Part shown: one piece after another, positions 1 to 10,317 of the stretch | Layout of the letters: each line of letters opens with the position of its first letter | Position numbering within the stretch: the stretch's first letter is position 1 | DNA from: Oscillospiraceae bacterium | GTDB lineage: Bacteria; Bacillota; Clostridia; Oscillospirales; Acutalibacteraceae | Length of the DNA stretch: 64,000 bases | Direction of reading: 5' to 3' | Assembly (NCBI GenBank): GCA_015065765.1 | Contig: SVPP01000009.1 | Span: 1 to 64,000, forward strand | The notes under the pieces: model-generated | What the model saw: only the letters and a program-made list of their open reading frames with translations | Told to the model about the DNA's origin: nothing | Databases searched by the model: none | Translations under genes and position numbers: made by a program

Positions 1-1
1 T

Positions 2-166
2 TGTCATATCTTTGTGAAAGGCTGCACAACCGAGGACTATACAGACCTCTTCGGCGCAGCCGATTACATAACGGATAACAATAATCCTTTAATTTTTAAT
101 ATGTGTGATTCAGAACAGTGTAGAGAACACTATGTGATATTGACACTTCCATCTCGTGTGTGCTAA
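2..166 (+). CDS. C-terminal fragment of an unidentified protein
   Basis: An open frame enters from the left edge and ends at TAA (164-166), giving the last 54 residues of a protein whose start lies outside the window. It contains FGAADYITDNNN, which resembles the AADYVTDSN-type segment near the C-terminus of Cof-type HAD phosphatases. The match is short and the last 20 residues do not support it, so the function is open. Two rightward terminators follow, consistent with a real gene ending here. Confidence 0.4.
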   Translation, partial: CHIFVKGCTTEDYTDLFGAADYITDNNNPLIFNMCDSEQCREHYVILTLPSRVC

Positions 167-206
167 ACTGTATGTGTCATTAGCTTTGTTCTGCATTGTT
201 AATGTC

Positions 207-264
207 CTCCATTCTGTTTTTTCGGTTGGTAGCCGTTTTTACTATAGCAGAATGGAGTTTTTTT
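207..264 (+). terminator. Rho-independent terminator with long loop
   Basis: CTCCATTCTG (207-216) pairs with CAGAATGGAG (248-257), and seven T follow directly. The 31-nt loop is long for a terminator, but the perfect 10-bp stem plus T-run supports termination of the gene entering from the left. Confidence 0.6.
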
Positions 265-307
265 GTCACCTTAACTTGTTTTTTTCTGACACTAAAGTCC
301 GTACATT

Positions 308-333
308 CCACCTGCATAGCAGGTGGTTTTTTT
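308..333 (+). terminator. Second rightward terminator
   Basis: CCACCTGC-ATA-GCAGGTGG forms an 8-bp stem with a three-base loop, followed by a run of seven T. It backs up the terminator about 45 bases upstream. The stretch 167-404 holds these terminators and the opposing one; I see no gene in it. Confidence 0.75.
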
Positions 334-345
334 ATTCGGCATAAT

Positions 346-376
346 AAAAAACACGGGAGGGCACAGAGACCCTCCC
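346..376 (-). terminator. Terminator of the fucosidase gene
   Basis: On the minus strand GGGAGGG pairs with CCCTCCC across a short loop and is followed by GTGTTTTTT. It lies just after the stop of the GH29 gene. The G-rich arm and flanks resemble short G/C-rich interspersed repeats common between genes in gut Clostridia, so a repeat copy may serve as terminator here. Confidence 0.65.
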
Positions 377-404
377 CTACAATACCACTGAGTGGATTTT
401 TCAT

Positions 405-1691
405 TTAAATTATTTCGAATCCCCAGATATGCTTTGATACAATCGTTTCAGGATTTACTACGGGGAATATAAGTTTCATTTTGCCGTTTGCGTTTTCTGT
501 TCGGATTTCTACATCCTCGTTACCCATAAGAACAACCTTTTTGTCAGGTGAATAATCGTAATCTTCAAGAACAATTTCACCGAAAGGATACTTCTTGATG
601 AACACATAATCAGCATCACCTTTCGTTGTGTACCATACATTTTCCTGAGTGCTGAACTTAAGCTTACGGCTTGCATAAATTCCCTTGCCGTTGACTTTAA
701 GCCAATCACCGATTTCAAGAAGTCTTTCCTGCATGATTACGGGAATTGTACCGTCAGCTGCAGGTCCTACATTGAGAAGGAAGTTTCCGCCCTTGCTGAC
801 AAGGTCAACAAGAGTTGTTATAAGCTCCTCTCCTGTAAGGTAATCTTCAAGCTGTTCAACCCTGTTGAAGCCGAAGGAATGTCCGATACCGCGGCATTCC
901 TCAAAATATCTGTCGCAATCAGCATCTTCAATTTTTCTGCCTGCTTCAATAAAGCCGTATTCTGTTGTGAAGTTTCCGCCCTGACGTCCTCTTGTTTCCT
1001 TACCCCAACGGTCATTGGGAACAATGAAATCCTTTACCGAGCTTTCATTATAAAGCCACTGCAGGAATTCTGTTGAATGCCACACGTCACTGGGATGATC
1101 CCATTCACCGTCAGTAAAGAGTGTTGCCGGCTGATATTTTTCAACAAGCTCTTTCAGCATAGGAATCAGATGCTTTACAGCGTATTCCTCAGGATTACGC
1201 AAATAAATAGGATTAAACCACTCATAAACTGAATGATAAACACCGAATTTTACATCGGTCTTGTCAAGTGCATCTTTAAGTTCCTGACAGAAATCTCTGT
1301 GAGGTCCTACATCAACACTGTTCCAGTTCCATGCATATTCACTTTTGAAAAGACAGAAGCCGTCATGATGCTTTGAGACAAGGTTTATGTACTTTGCGCC
1401 TGATCTTTCAAAAAGGCTTGCCCATTCATCTGCATCAAAAAGCTCAGCCTTGAAGTCCTTTACAAAATCCTCATATTTAAAGTTTTCACCATAAGTTTTT
1501 TTGTGAAAAGATGTGCTGGGCTCCCAACCCGTTGAAATCTGATGACCGTACCATTCTGCATAATCAGTTCTTGAACAGAACGCAGGAACAGAATAAAGTC
1601 CCCAATGGATAAAAATACCGAATTTTGCATCCTGAAACCACTGAGGAACAGGCCGTGATGTTATTGATTCCCAATTTGCTTCATATTTCAT
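405..1691 (-). CDS. Alpha-L-fucosidase, GH29
   Basis: A 428-residue GH29 enzyme that releases L-fucose from glycans with retention. The N-terminal barrel carries the family hallmarks WFQDAKFGIFIHWG (about residues 18-31), a KHHDGFCLF strand, and LFTDGEWD, whose Asp is the expected nucleophile; a beta-sandwich tail follows. No signal peptide is visible, so it probably acts in the cytoplasm on imported oligosaccharides. The start is fixed by GGGGTG about six bases upstream of ATG. It has its own promoter and is transcribed divergently from the glycogen operon; fucose is typical of mucin and xyloglucan side chains. Confidence 0.93.
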   Translation of the reverse strand: MKYEANWESITSRPVPQWFQDAKFGIFIHWGLYSVPAFCSRTDYAEWYGHQISTGWEPSTSFHKKTYGENFKYEDFVKDFKAELFDADEWASLFERSGAKYINLVSKHHDGFCLFKSEYAWNWNSVDVGPHRDFCQELKDALDKTDVKFGVYHSVYEWFNPIYLRNPEEYAVKHLIPMLKELVEKYQPATLFTDGEWDHPSDVWHSTEFLQWLYNESSVKDFIVPNDRWGKETRGRQGGNFTTEYGFIEAGRKIEDADCDRYFEECRGIGHSFGFNRVEQLEDYLTGEELITTLVDLVSKGGNFLLNVGPAADGTIPVIMQERLLEIGDWLKVNGKGIYASRKLKFSTQENVWYTTKGDADYVFIKKYPFGEIVLEDYDYSPDKKVVLMGNEDVEIRTENANGKMKLIFPVVNPETIVSKHIWGFEII

Positions 1692-1720
1692 AAATACACC
1701 CCGTATTCTTATTTTTTACT

Positions 1721-1749
1721 ATATTAGCAGAAACGCACCTGTTTATCAA
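1721..1749 (-). promoter_or_regulatory. Promoter of the fucosidase gene
   Basis: On the minus strand TTGATA (1744-1749) and TAATAT (1721-1726) are separated by 17 bases. Transcription would begin about 25 bases before the fucosidase ATG. Confidence 0.55.
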
Positions 1750-1869
1750 GTCTTTTTCTCAAATTGATGATTTTCCTGTTTCTTCGATTTTTACCGATTT
1801 TTTCTAACAAACTATACAAATGTCCCTAAGAGCGAAAAGAATTTTTTTGATAAATATGTGCAAAAGCTA

Positions 1870-1898
1870 TTGAATTTTTATAATTTTTTTGATATGAT
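1870..1898 (+). promoter_or_regulatory. Promoter of the glycogen operon
   Basis: TTGAAT (1870-1875), a 17-base spacer and TATGAT (1893-1898) lie in a very A/T-rich segment. The start point would fall near 1905, about 34 bases before the chosen glgB start. This is the only clear promoter before the seven-gene cluster. Confidence 0.6.
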
Positions 1899-1938
1899 AA
1901 ATCTGTTAAGTTATATTTAAATGGAAAGGACGGATAAA

Positions 1939-3849
1939 ATGACAGAAAACAATGTACCAATTTATCTTTTCCATCAGGGCAACAACGCCAAGGCTTACGA
2001 ATACTTAGGCTGTCACCTTGAAGGAGACACCGGCATTTTCAGAGTCTGGGCTCCCAACGCACGTGAAGTTTATCTTTGCGGTGATTTCAACGATTGGGAG
2101 GAAACAAGCCTTCCCCTCTGCAGAATAAGTGACGGCGGTGTCTGGGAAATCAGAACAGAAAACGTTCAGGTTTTCGACAACTACAAATACAGAATCATTA
2201 CCTCTGACGGCAGAGCACTGATGAAATGCGACCCCTACGGCTACCATTTCGAAACCCGCCCTCAGAATGCGACAAAGGTTTACGACATCGGGCAGTATGA
2301 TTGGCATGACGAGAAGTGGCTTAAGAAAAGAAGAGAAAACTCAATCTATTCAAGCCCCGTAAACATTTATGAGGTAAATTTAGGTTCTTGGAAACAGCAT
2401 GAGGACGGAAACTTCCTCTCATACAAGGATGTGGCAAATGAGCTTATTCCATACGTCAAGGACATGGGATATACCCACATTGAGCTTATGCCACTTAATG
2501 AACATCCTTTTGACGGCTCATGGGGTTATCAGGCAACAGGCTATTTTGCACCTACCTCACGTTACGGCGAGCCGAAAGATTTCATGTATTTCGTTGACAA
2601 ATGCCACGAAGCAGGAATCGGCGTTATCATGGACTGGGTACCTGCCCATTTTCCCAAGGATGCACACGGTCTTTATGAATTTGACGGCACAGCCTGTTAT
2701 GAATATAAAGACCCGAAGAAGGGCGAACACTACCAGTGGGGAACAAGAGTTTTCGACTACGGCAGAAATGAGGTTCAGTCCTTCCTCATTTCAAGTGCAA
2801 TGTTCTGGCTTGACAAATACCACATTGACGGACTTCGTGTTGACGCGGTTGCATCGATGCTCTACCTTGACTACGGCAGAGATGACGGACAATGGATCGC
2901 CAACAAATACGGTGGAAACGAAAACCTTGAGGCCGTTGATTTCCTGAAAAAACTTAATCAGCTTATTTTCCGCGATTACGGCGATGTTCTTATGGTTGCC
3001 GAAGAAAGCACGGCGTGGCCCCTTGTTACAAAACCCACATCAGTGGGCGGTCTGGGCTTCAACTTCAAGTGGAACATGGGCTGGATGAACGACTGTCTGA
3101 GATATTTCTCACTTAACGGTCTTTCAAGAAAATACAACCACAACTGCCTTACATTCTCTTTCTTCTACGCTTTTTCGGAAAACTTTATTCTCCCCATCTC
3201 TCACGATGAGGTAGTTCACGGAAAATGCTCACTCATCGGCAAAATGCCCGGTGAATATGACGAGAAGTTTGCAGGTGTACGTTCATTTATCGGCTACATG
3301 ATGGCACATCCCGGCAAAAAGCTTATGTTCATGGGACAGGAATTCGGTCAGTTCATTGAATGGAACTATGAGCAAGGACTTGACTGGCTTCTTCTCGGAT
3401 ATGAGCGACATACACAGCTTCAGAATTACTTTAGAAAAATTAACGAATTCTATAAAAACACTCCCGCTTTCTGGCAAATAGATTACAGTTGGGAAGGCTT
3501 TTATTGGATTTCAAGCGATGATGTTGACAATTCGGTTATCGCCTTTGTACGACGTGACGAAAAAGAAAGAGAAATCGTCTGCGTTTGCAATTTCACTCCT
3601 GTACACAGAGAAAACTATAAAATCGGTGTCAGCCGTTCAGGCACATACGAGGTTGTTTTCAATTCCGATGACGAAGAATTCGGCGGTGAAGGCAAAGGCT
3701 CGAAGGGTAAAATAAAATCCGCAAAGAAGCCTCTTCACTCATTTGAAAATTCAATCGCACTGGACCTTCCCGGAAACAGTGTAATATATTTAAAAGCACC
3801 AAATAAACGCAAACCAAAATCTACAAATAAATCTTCTAAGGAGGCATAA
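1939..3849 (+). CDS. glgB: 1,4-alpha-glucan branching enzyme
   Basis: A 636-residue GH13 branching enzyme that cuts alpha-1,4 chains and re-attaches them as alpha-1,6 branches in glycogen. An N-terminal CBM48-like domain ([18 protein letters not shown]) precedes the barrel. The catalytic Asp sits in [16 protein letters not shown], the Glu in [10 protein letters not shown], and HDEVVHGK follows. An in-frame ATG at 1921 lies ahead of the AAGGACGG ribosome site, whereas the ATG at 1939 is placed after it and is preferred. First gene of the operon; its last codons (AAGGAGGCATAA) supply the ribosome site of glgC. Confidence 0.95.
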   Translation: MTENNVPIYLFHQGNNAKAYEYLGCHLEGDTGIFRVWAPNAREVYLCGDFNDWEETSLPLCRISDGGVWEIRTENVQVFDNYKYRIITSDGRALMKCDPYGYHFETRPQNATKVYDIGQYDWHDEKWLKKRRENSIYSSPVNIYEVNLGSWKQHEDGNFLSYKDVANELIPYVKDMGYTHIELMPLNEHPFDGSWGYQATGYFAPTSRYGEPKDFMYFVDKCHEAGIGVIMDWVPAHFPKDAHGLYEFDGTACYEYKDPKKGEHYQWGTRVFDYGRNEVQSFLISSAMFWLDKYHIDGLRVDAVASMLYLDYGRDDGQWIANKYGGNENLEAVDFLKKLNQLIFRDYGDVLMVAEESTAWPLVTKPTSVGGLGFNFKWNMGWMNDCLRYFSLNGLSRKYNHNCLTFSFFYAFSENFILPISHDEVVHGKCSLIGKMPGEYDEKFAGVRSFIGYMMAHPGKKLMFMGQEFGQFIEWNYEQGLDWLLLGYERHTQLQNYFRKINEFYKNTPAFWQIDYSWEGFYWISSDDVDNSVIAFVRRDEKEREIVCVCNFTPVHRENYKIGVSRSGTYEVVFNSDDEEFGGEGKGSKGKIKSAKKPLHSFENSIALDLPGNSVIYLKAPNKRKPKSTNKSSKEA

Positions 3850-3853
3850 ACTT

Positions 3854-5068
3854 ATGGCCCGTAAAAAAGAGTGTATCGCAATGCTTCTTGCCGGCGGTCA
3901 GGGAAGCCGTCTCGGCATACTGACAAAAAACATTGCAAAGCCTGCCGTACCTTACGGCGGTAAATACCGTATCATTGACTTTCCCCTTTCAAACTGCGTA
4001 AACTCAGGCATTGACACTGTGGGCGTTCTTACACAGTATCAGCCCCTCGAGCTTAACGATTATCTCGGTAATGGTGAGCCCTGGGACCTTGACAGAGCAA
4101 ACGGCGGTGTGCATGTACTTTCTCCCTATCAGCAGATTGAAGGCACTTCCTGGTACAAGGGCACTGCAAACGCTATTTATCAGAACATCAACTTCATTGA
4201 CAAATATGACCCTGAATATGTTGTTATCCTTTCCGGTGACCATATTTATAAAATGGACTACAACAAAATGCTTCAGTACCATAAGGAAAAGAATGCAGCA
4301 TGTACAATCGCTATGCTTGAAGTTCCGTGGGAAGAGGCATCACGATTCGGTCTGATGTTCGTTGACGATGACGGCAAAATCACAGCCTTTGAAGAAAAGC
4401 CTAAAGTTCCCAAGTCAAACAAGGCTTCAATGGGCGTTTATGTTTTCACTTGGTCAAAGCTTCGTGCTTATCTCATTGACGATGAAAACAAAGAAGGTTC
4501 AAGCAACGACTTCGGTAAAGATGTTATTCCTGCAATGCATGAAGCAGGCGAAAACCTTTACGCTTATCTCTTCGACGGTTACTGGAAAGACGTTGGTACA
4601 ATCGATTCTCTTTGGGAGTCAAACCTTGACCTTCTTAATCCCAAGGTTGACCTTGACCTGAATGACGAAGACTGGAAAATCTATTCACGTAACCCCTCTG
4701 CTCCACCTCATTATATTTCTCCCGATGCACAGATTCAGAATTCACTGATTTCTGAAGGCTGTATGATTGAAGGCACTGTTGACTTCTCAATTCTCTTTGC
4801 AAATGTCAATATCGAAAAGGGTGCAGTTGTCAAAGACTCAATCATAATGCCCGGCACAACAGTAAAATCAGGTGCAGTTGTTCAGTACGCTATCGTAGCA
4901 GAAAACGCTGTCATTGAAGAAAACGCTGTTGTAGGCGAAAGACCTGAGGCTATGGAAAACCTTGATGATTGGGGCGTTACAGTTGTCGGAAACGGTGTAA
5001 CTGTAGGAAAGGGTGCAAAAGCTCTTCCCAAAGAACAGGTAGCAACAGATATAGGAGGTAAGGAATAA
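3854..5068 (+). CDS. glgC: Glucose-1-phosphate adenylyltransferase
   Basis: A 404-residue ADP-glucose pyrophosphorylase making ADP-glucose, the donor for glycogen synthase and usually the control point of the pathway. The nucleotide-binding loop [14 protein letters not shown] is intact near residue 11, followed by [16 protein letters not shown] and the sugar-phosphate site [16 protein letters not shown]. The C-terminal third has the hexapeptide beta-helix ([13 protein letters not shown]). The gene begins four bases after glgB and its TAA overlaps the glgD ATG (TAATG). The catalytic subunit probably pairs with GlgD, as in Bacillus and Clostridium. Confidence 0.95.
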   Translation: MARKKECIAMLLAGGQGSRLGILTKNIAKPAVPYGGKYRIIDFPLSNCVNSGIDTVGVLTQYQPLELNDYLGNGEPWDLDRANGGVHVLSPYQQIEGTSWYKGTANAIYQNINFIDKYDPEYVVILSGDHIYKMDYNKMLQYHKEKNAACTIAMLEVPWEEASRFGLMFVDDDGKITAFEEKPKVPKSNKASMGVYVFTWSKLRAYLIDDENKEGSSNDFGKDVIPAMHEAGENLYAYLFDGYWKDVGTIDSLWESNLDLLNPKVDLDLNDEDWKIYSRNPSAPPHYISPDAQIQNSLISEGCMIEGTVDFSILFANVNIEKGAVVKDSIIMPGTTVKSGAVVQYAIVAENAVIEENAVVGERPEAMENLDDWGVTVVGNGVTVGKGAKALPKEQVATDIGGKE

Positions 5069-6183
5069 TGAGAGCCAATAATGTTCTTGGTATAATTTTT
5101 TCAAACGCTTATGACTCTGCTCTGAGCGAAATTACTTCACTTCGTGCAATGGGCTCCGTTCCCTTCTGCTCACGTTACCGCCTTATCGACTTCCCTCTTT
5201 CCTCAATGGTTAACAGCGGAATTTCAAAGGTTGGTATTATTACAAAATCAAACTATCAGTCACTTATGGACCACCTCGGAACAGGTAAGCCCTGGGATCT
5301 TTCAAGAAAAAGAGAGGGTATGTTCATCCTTCCACCCTTCCACGAGGCTCAGTCAGGTGTTTATAAGGGCAAAATAAGTGCTCTTGAAGGTATTTCAAAA
5401 TTCCTTCAGCACTCAAAAGAGGAATATGTTATCCTTTCTGACTGTAATGTAGTTTACAACATCAGCATGAAAAAGCTGATGAAATTCCATGACGAAAAAG
5501 GTGCTGACATTTCTATCATTTACAAGAAAGGTAAGCTTCCTCACCTTGCAAACCTTATGTGCTTTGACCTGAATGAAGACAGCCGTATCACAGGCATCAC
5601 AGTTCCTGACGAACCCGATGGAGAAGGTAACTATTCAGGAAACATTATCCTCATGAGAAAAGCACTTCTTGAAAAACTTATCACAGAAGCAAGAAGCCTT
5701 AATCTCCGTTCTCTTGAAAAAGATATTTTCCTCAAGAATGTTTCAAGACTTAAAATTTACGGCCTTGAGGCTGAAGGATTCTTTGAAACTATAGACTCTC
5801 TTCAGAGCTATTTCGATATCAGCCGTATGCTCTTAGAGCCTGAAAACATGAAAGCTCTCTTCAACAAAGAGTATCCCGTATATACAAAGGTACGCGATGA
5901 CATGCCTGCAATTTACGGTCTTGAATCAAATGTTAAAAACTCTCTTGTTGCTGATGGTTGTGTTATCGATGGTGAGGTTGAAAATTCAATCATCTTCCGC
6001 GGTGCAAGAATTGCAAAAGGTGCAGTTGTCAAAAACTGTATCGTAATGCAGGATTCATACATCAGCGAAGGTGCTAATATCGAAAACGTAATTGCTGACA
6101 AGCTGGTAGTTCTCAGACCGGGTAAAAAGCTTGCAGGTGCATCAACTTATCCCGTATATATCGGAAAGGATATCGTAATCTGA
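5068..6183 (+). CDS. glgD: GlgD subunit of ADP-glucose pyrophosphorylase
   Basis: A 371-residue GlgC homologue. The N-terminal loop that is [10 protein letters not shown] in GlgC reads IIFSNAYDSALSEIT here, so nucleotide-binding residues are missing, as expected for the GlgD family, a non-catalytic partner that raises GlgC activity. The RLIDFPLSSMVNSGI strand and the C-terminal beta-helix (SLVADGCVIDGEV) are kept. Its start codon overlaps the glgC stop, so translation of the two subunits is coupled. Confidence 0.92.
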   Translation: MRANNVLGIIFSNAYDSALSEITSLRAMGSVPFCSRYRLIDFPLSSMVNSGISKVGIITKSNYQSLMDHLGTGKPWDLSRKREGMFILPPFHEAQSGVYKGKISALEGISKFLQHSKEEYVILSDCNVVYNISMKKLMKFHDEKGADISIIYKKGKLPHLANLMCFDLNEDSRITGITVPDEPDGEGNYSGNIILMRKALLEKLITEARSLNLRSLEKDIFLKNVSRLKIYGLEAEGFFETIDSLQSYFDISRMLLEPENMKALFNKEYPVYTKVRDDMPAIYGLESNVKNSLVADGCVIDGEVENSIIFRGARIAKGAVVKNCIVMQDSYISEGANIENVIADKLVVLRPGKKLAGASTYPVYIGKDIVI

Positions 6184-6184
6184 C

Positions 6185-7945
6185 ATGCCCAAGAAATTAA
6201 CTTATGATAACAACAATTTCCTGTTGGATGGTGAGAAATTCACCATCCTTTCAGGTACTATACACTACTTCAGAGTAGTTGAAGAGTATTGGGAAGACCG
6301 TCTGAAAAAGCTTAAAAACTGCGGTTTCAATACTGTTGAAACTTATTCTCCCTGGAACTTCCATGAAAGAAAAGAGGGCGAATTTGATTTCAGCGGAAAC
6401 CTGAATGTTTCAAAGTTTATTCAGACTGCCGCAGACCTCGGTCTCAACGTTATTTTAAGGCCGGGTCCCTACATTTGTGCAGAATGGGAAATGGGCGGTC
6501 TGCCCTCATGGCTTCTCACTTACAAGGGAATGCACTTAAGATGTAATGACCCTCTCTTCCTTGAAAAGGTCGAAAGATATTACAAAGCATTCTTTGAACA
6601 GATAAGACCTCATCTCGCATCAAACGGCGGTAACGTTATTGCTGTTCAGATCGAGAATGAATACGGTAGCTACGGCGATGATAAAGAATATCTGCAGGCA
6701 ATTGTTGACATTTACAAAAAATGTGACCTTGACTGTTTCTTCTTCACCTCTGACGGCCCATGCGACATGATGTTTACAGGCGGTACACTTGATGAATATT
6801 TAGCTACTGCCAACTTCGGCTCACATCCCGATGAAAACTTCAGAAAGCTTAAAGAATTCAGACCGAATCAGCCTATGATGTGCTGTGAATTCTGGAACGG
6901 TTGGTTTGACCACTGGTATGACACTCATCACGAAAGAGACTCCTCTTCAACAGTTTCCGACTTTGAGAGAATGCTCGAACTTGGTGCGAGCGTCAACTTC
7001 TATATGTTCCATGGCGGTACAAACTTCGGTTTTTCAAACGGTGCAAACTGCTATGACGGAGCGTACGAGCCTACTGTCACAAGTTATGACTATGATGCTC
7101 CCTTAAATGAAGCAGGCGACATGACAGAAAAGTATTTCGCTGTCAAAAAAGCTGTTGAAAAGTTTACAGGAGAAAAAATTTCTCTCGATGTTTCCGATAC
7201 AAAGAAAAAGGCTTACGGAAAACTCACCATGACTTCCTTCGCTCCTCTCTTCACAAATCTTGACAATCTGTCAACAAAAATCAGAAGTGTTGCTCCGAAA
7301 ACCATGGAAGAAGTAGGTCAGGATTTCGGTTACATCCTTTACTCAACAGACATCAAAGGTCCTCTTTATGATGACGATAACCTTTGTCTTAAATTCGATG
7401 AAATCCGCGACAGAGCTCTTGTTTTCTTTGACGGAAAATATATGGGCAAAACCGAAAGAAGCAGACCTGACAACGATAAATTCCCTGTAAAAATCAAGGA
7501 CGGAGACACTCTTCACGTTGACATTCTTGTTGAAAACATGGGCAGGGTAAACTACGGTGTTGAAATCCAGAGAGAATTCAAAGGAATTATCGGTGAAGCG
7601 AGACTTAATCTCCGCGCTCACTTCGGTTGGGATATTTATCCTCTTACTTTTGACGATTTATCAACGCTTACATACTGCGAAGAAATGAGAGTTCCCGGAT
7701 TCTTCAAAGGAATTCTGAACGTTGATGAGGTTTGCGATACATTTATCCGTCCTGACGGCTTTGAAAAAGGCTTCATAAAAATCAACGGCTTCAATATCGG
7801 CAGATTCTATAATTCCGCAGGACCTCAGAAGACGCTCTATGTTCCTGCTCCCCTCCTTAAAAAAGGTGAAAATATTATTGAAATTTTTGAAAGTGACAGG
7901 GTTACAGAGCCCTTCGTTACCTTCACAGATAAACCCATATTATGA
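6185..7945 (+). CDS. Beta-galactosidase, GH35
   Basis: A 586-residue GH35 enzyme. The barrel starts with LSGTIHYFRV and FNTVETYSPWNFHE; the acid/base Glu is in QIENEYGSYG and the nucleophile Glu in CCEFWNGWFDHW, followed by FHGGTNFGFSNG. Beta-sandwich domains occupy the C-terminal 250 residues. There is no signal peptide, so the substrate is probably a small galactoside taken up by the cell. It starts one base after the glgD stop, clearly in the same transcript. Its place inside a glycogen operon is unusual: galactose or glucose it releases could feed glucose-1-phosphate for glycogen. The exact linkage preference cannot be read. Confidence 0.93.
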   Translation: MPKKLTYDNNNFLLDGEKFTILSGTIHYFRVVEEYWEDRLKKLKNCGFNTVETYSPWNFHERKEGEFDFSGNLNVSKFIQTAADLGLNVILRPGPYICAEWEMGGLPSWLLTYKGMHLRCNDPLFLEKVERYYKAFFEQIRPHLASNGGNVIAVQIENEYGSYGDDKEYLQAIVDIYKKCDLDCFFFTSDGPCDMMFTGGTLDEYLATANFGSHPDENFRKLKEFRPNQPMMCCEFWNGWFDHWYDTHHERDSSSTVSDFERMLELGASVNFYMFHGGTNFGFSNGANCYDGAYEPTVTSYDYDAPLNEAGDMTEKYFAVKKAVEKFTGEKISLDVSDTKKKAYGKLTMTSFAPLFTNLDNLSTKIRSVAPKTMEEVGQDFGYILYSTDIKGPLYDDDNLCLKFDEIRDRALVFFDGKYMGKTERSRPDNDKFPVKIKDGDTLHVDILVENMGRVNYGVEIQREFKGIIGEARLNLRAHFGWDIYPLTFDDLSTLTYCEEMRVPGFFKGILNVDEVCDTFIRPDGFEKGFIKINGFNIGRFYNSAGPQKTLYVPAPLLKKGENIIEIFESDRVTEPFVTFTDKPIL

Positions 7946-7956
7946 GGTAAAAAATA

Positions 7957-10314
7957 ATGACAGAATATCCGAAATTTATTGCGGCAGGAAGAGAATATAA
8001 CACTTATGAAAAGCATATTCCTGCTCCTTATCTGAGAAAAACATATAACCTTGACAAAAAGGCTGAAAAAGCTGAAATCACTGTCAGCGGTCTTGGCTTT
8101 TACAGACTTTTCGTGAACGGAAAGGAAATCACAAAAGGCTACCTTGCTCCTTACATTTCAAACTCCGATGACATGGTTTACTTCGACAAATATGACGTTA
8201 CAGACCTTCTTGACGAGGGAGAAAACGTTATCGGTGCAATTCTCGGCAACGGTATGCAGAACTGTCCCGGTGGCGGTGTGTGGGATTTTCATATTGCAAA
8301 ATTCCGTTCCGCTCCTAAGCTTGCTCTGAGACTTGACCTTGACGGTGAGCTTTTCGACACTGACGAAAGCTGGAAATGTGCCGATTCACCTATTTTCTTT
8401 GATGACCTGAGAAGCGGTTGCTTCTACGATGCCAACAAGGAAATCAATGGCTGGTGCGACAAAGACTTTGATGATTCAGCTTGGAAAAATGCAGTATTTG
8501 CTGAAATTCCAAGAGGCGAATGCAGAATCTGCGAGGCTGAACCTATCCGTGTACAGAAAGAAATAAAAGCTGTTTCAATCAAGGAAAACCTTCTTAAATT
8601 CCAAAAAAACAGCTGTGATGACAGACTCAGCGATGCTGAAGAAACTCCCCTTGTAAACTCTGTTGACTACCAGACCTTCTTCGGAGATACAGAAGGCTAT
8701 CTCTACGATTTCGGAGTGAACACAGCAGGTGTTTTCCGCCTTCGCATCAAGGGTGAAAAAGGCCAGAGAATCATTCTTCAGGCTATCGAATTTTTAAATG
8801 ATGACGGCACTTCACAGTGCGACAATATAGGCACATTCTATCCTACAGGATATGCACAGAGAGATGTTTACATCTGCAAGGGTGACGGAATTGAAGAGTT
8901 CATCCCTTCTTTTACATACCACGGTTGTCAGTATTGCCATGTAAGCGGAATCACAGAAGAGCAGGCAACAGAAGAGCTTGTAACTTTCCTTGAGATGAAT
9001 TCTGATTTTGAAAACAGAGGCTCATTTGAATGCTCTGAAAAAATGATAAATTTCCTTCAGGAAATGTGCGTGCGCTCTGCAAAGAGCAATTTCTACTATT
9101 TCCCCACAGATTGTCCCCACCGCGAGAAAAACGGCTGGACAGGTGACGCTTCTTACTCAGCAGAATACATGACAATGAATTTTGCTACAGAAAAAAGCTT
9201 CAGAGAATGGGAAAGAAATATCTGCAAAGCCCTCAACAAACGCGGTGAGCTTCCCGGAATTGTTCCCACAGCAGGCTGGGGTTACCACTGGGGTAACGGC
9301 CCCGCATGGGACAGAGTTATTGTGTACGTTCCCTATTACACATACATTTACCGCGGTGATAAGGAAATAATAAAAGAAAGTGCCCACGGAATTTTAAGGT
9401 ATCTTGACTATCTTACAACAAGAAGAAATGAAAACGGTCTTTTCGAGTGGGGTCTGGGCGACTGGTGCCCTGCAGGCAGAGGTGCAGGCGATTATATTGC
9501 ACCTCTTGAACTGACAGACAGTATTATGGTCATGTCAATCTGCGAGAAAGCTGCATATCTTTTCGGTGAAGCAGGTATGACTCTCCAGCAGAATTTTGCA
9601 CAGGGCATCTATGAGGAAACACGTAAAAATCTTCGTGATCAATATATTGACTATTCAACAATGACCGCTCTTGGCAGATGTCAGTCTTCACAGGCAATGT
9701 GTATTTTCTACAACGTTTTTGAAGAAGCTGAAAAGCCCGAGGCAATCAGAAGACTTCTTGAATTTATCGAAGAAAAGGGCGGTCACTACGACTGCGGATA
9801 TCTTGGCAACAGGGTAATTTTCCATGTTCTGGCTCAGGCTGGCGAAACAGAGCTTGCCCTTAACATGATTACACGTCCTGATTATCCCTCTTATGTTTTC
9901 CCAGTGCTTGAACACGGTGCAACTGCATTGTGGGAAAACTATTTTGACTACAAGCAGAATTCACTTAACCATCACTTCTTCGGTGATATCAGCAACTTCT
10001 TCATCAAGAGAATTGCAGGTCTTGAGATAAATCCCCTGAGACGTGACGTGAATGAATATCATGTTCATCCCTACTTTATTGAATCTCTCAGCTTTGCAAA
10101 AGCTCACTACGATACTGTAGCAGGCAGAGTTGAGGTTAAGTGGGAAAGAGACGGTGAAGACATTATTCTTACAGTAAATGCCCCCGAAAATTCAAAGGGT
10201 AAAATTATCCTGCCAAAGGGCTATGAATTCATTTCAGAGAAAAGAAATCTCGACAGAATTCACGTAACACCTGTCAAATTAAATAAATACATAATCAGAA
10301 AGGTGGTTAAATAA
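7957..10314 (+). CDS. Alpha-L-rhamnosidase, GH78
   Basis: A 785-residue family 78 enzyme predicted to remove terminal L-rhamnose. Beta-sandwich domains fill about residues 1-340. The (alpha/alpha)6 catalytic domain contains YFPTDCPHREKNGWTGDA with conserved acidic residues, GIVPTAGWGYHWGNGPAWD, and HGATALWENY near the end. No signal peptide is seen. It begins 11 bases after the GH35 gene with GAGGT upstream, and glgA follows after three bases. Together with GH35 it makes a sugar-releasing pair inside the glycogen operon. A second GH78 of different length lies near the right edge (61056-63176). Confidence 0.92.
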   Translation: MTEYPKFIAAGREYNTYEKHIPAPYLRKTYNLDKKAEKAEITVSGLGFYRLFVNGKEITKGYLAPYISNSDDMVYFDKYDVTDLLDEGENVIGAILGNGMQNCPGGGVWDFHIAKFRSAPKLALRLDLDGELFDTDESWKCADSPIFFDDLRSGCFYDANKEINGWCDKDFDDSAWKNAVFAEIPRGECRICEAEPIRVQKEIKAVSIKENLLKFQKNSCDDRLSDAEETPLVNSVDYQTFFGDTEGYLYDFGVNTAGVFRLRIKGEKGQRIILQAIEFLNDDGTSQCDNIGTFYPTGYAQRDVYICKGDGIEEFIPSFTYHGCQYCHVSGITEEQATEELVTFLEMNSDFENRGSFECSEKMINFLQEMCVRSAKSNFYYFPTDCPHREKNGWTGDASYSAEYMTMNFATEKSFREWERNICKALNKRGELPGIVPTAGWGYHWGNGPAWDRVIVYVPYYTYIYRGDKEIIKESAHGILRYLDYLTTRRNENGLFEWGLGDWCPAGRGAGDYIAPLELTDSIMVMSICEKAAYLFGEAGMTLQQNFAQGIYEETRKNLRDQYIDYSTMTALGRCQSSQAMCIFYNVFEEAEKPEAIRRLLEFIEEKGGHYDCGYLGNRVIFHVLAQAGETELALNMITRPDYPSYVFPVLEHGATALWENYFDYKQNSLNHHFFGDISNFFIKRIAGLEINPLRRDVNEYHVHPYFIESLSFAKAHYDTVAGRVEVKWERDGEDIILTVNAPENSKGKIILPKGYEFISEKRNLDRIHVTPVKLNKYIIRKVVK

Positions 10315-10317
10315 AAA

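Noticed and set aside
156-408. Several short frames on both strands in the first 400 bases
   Set aside because: They lack ribosome sites, cross the terminator hairpins and have low-complexity translations.
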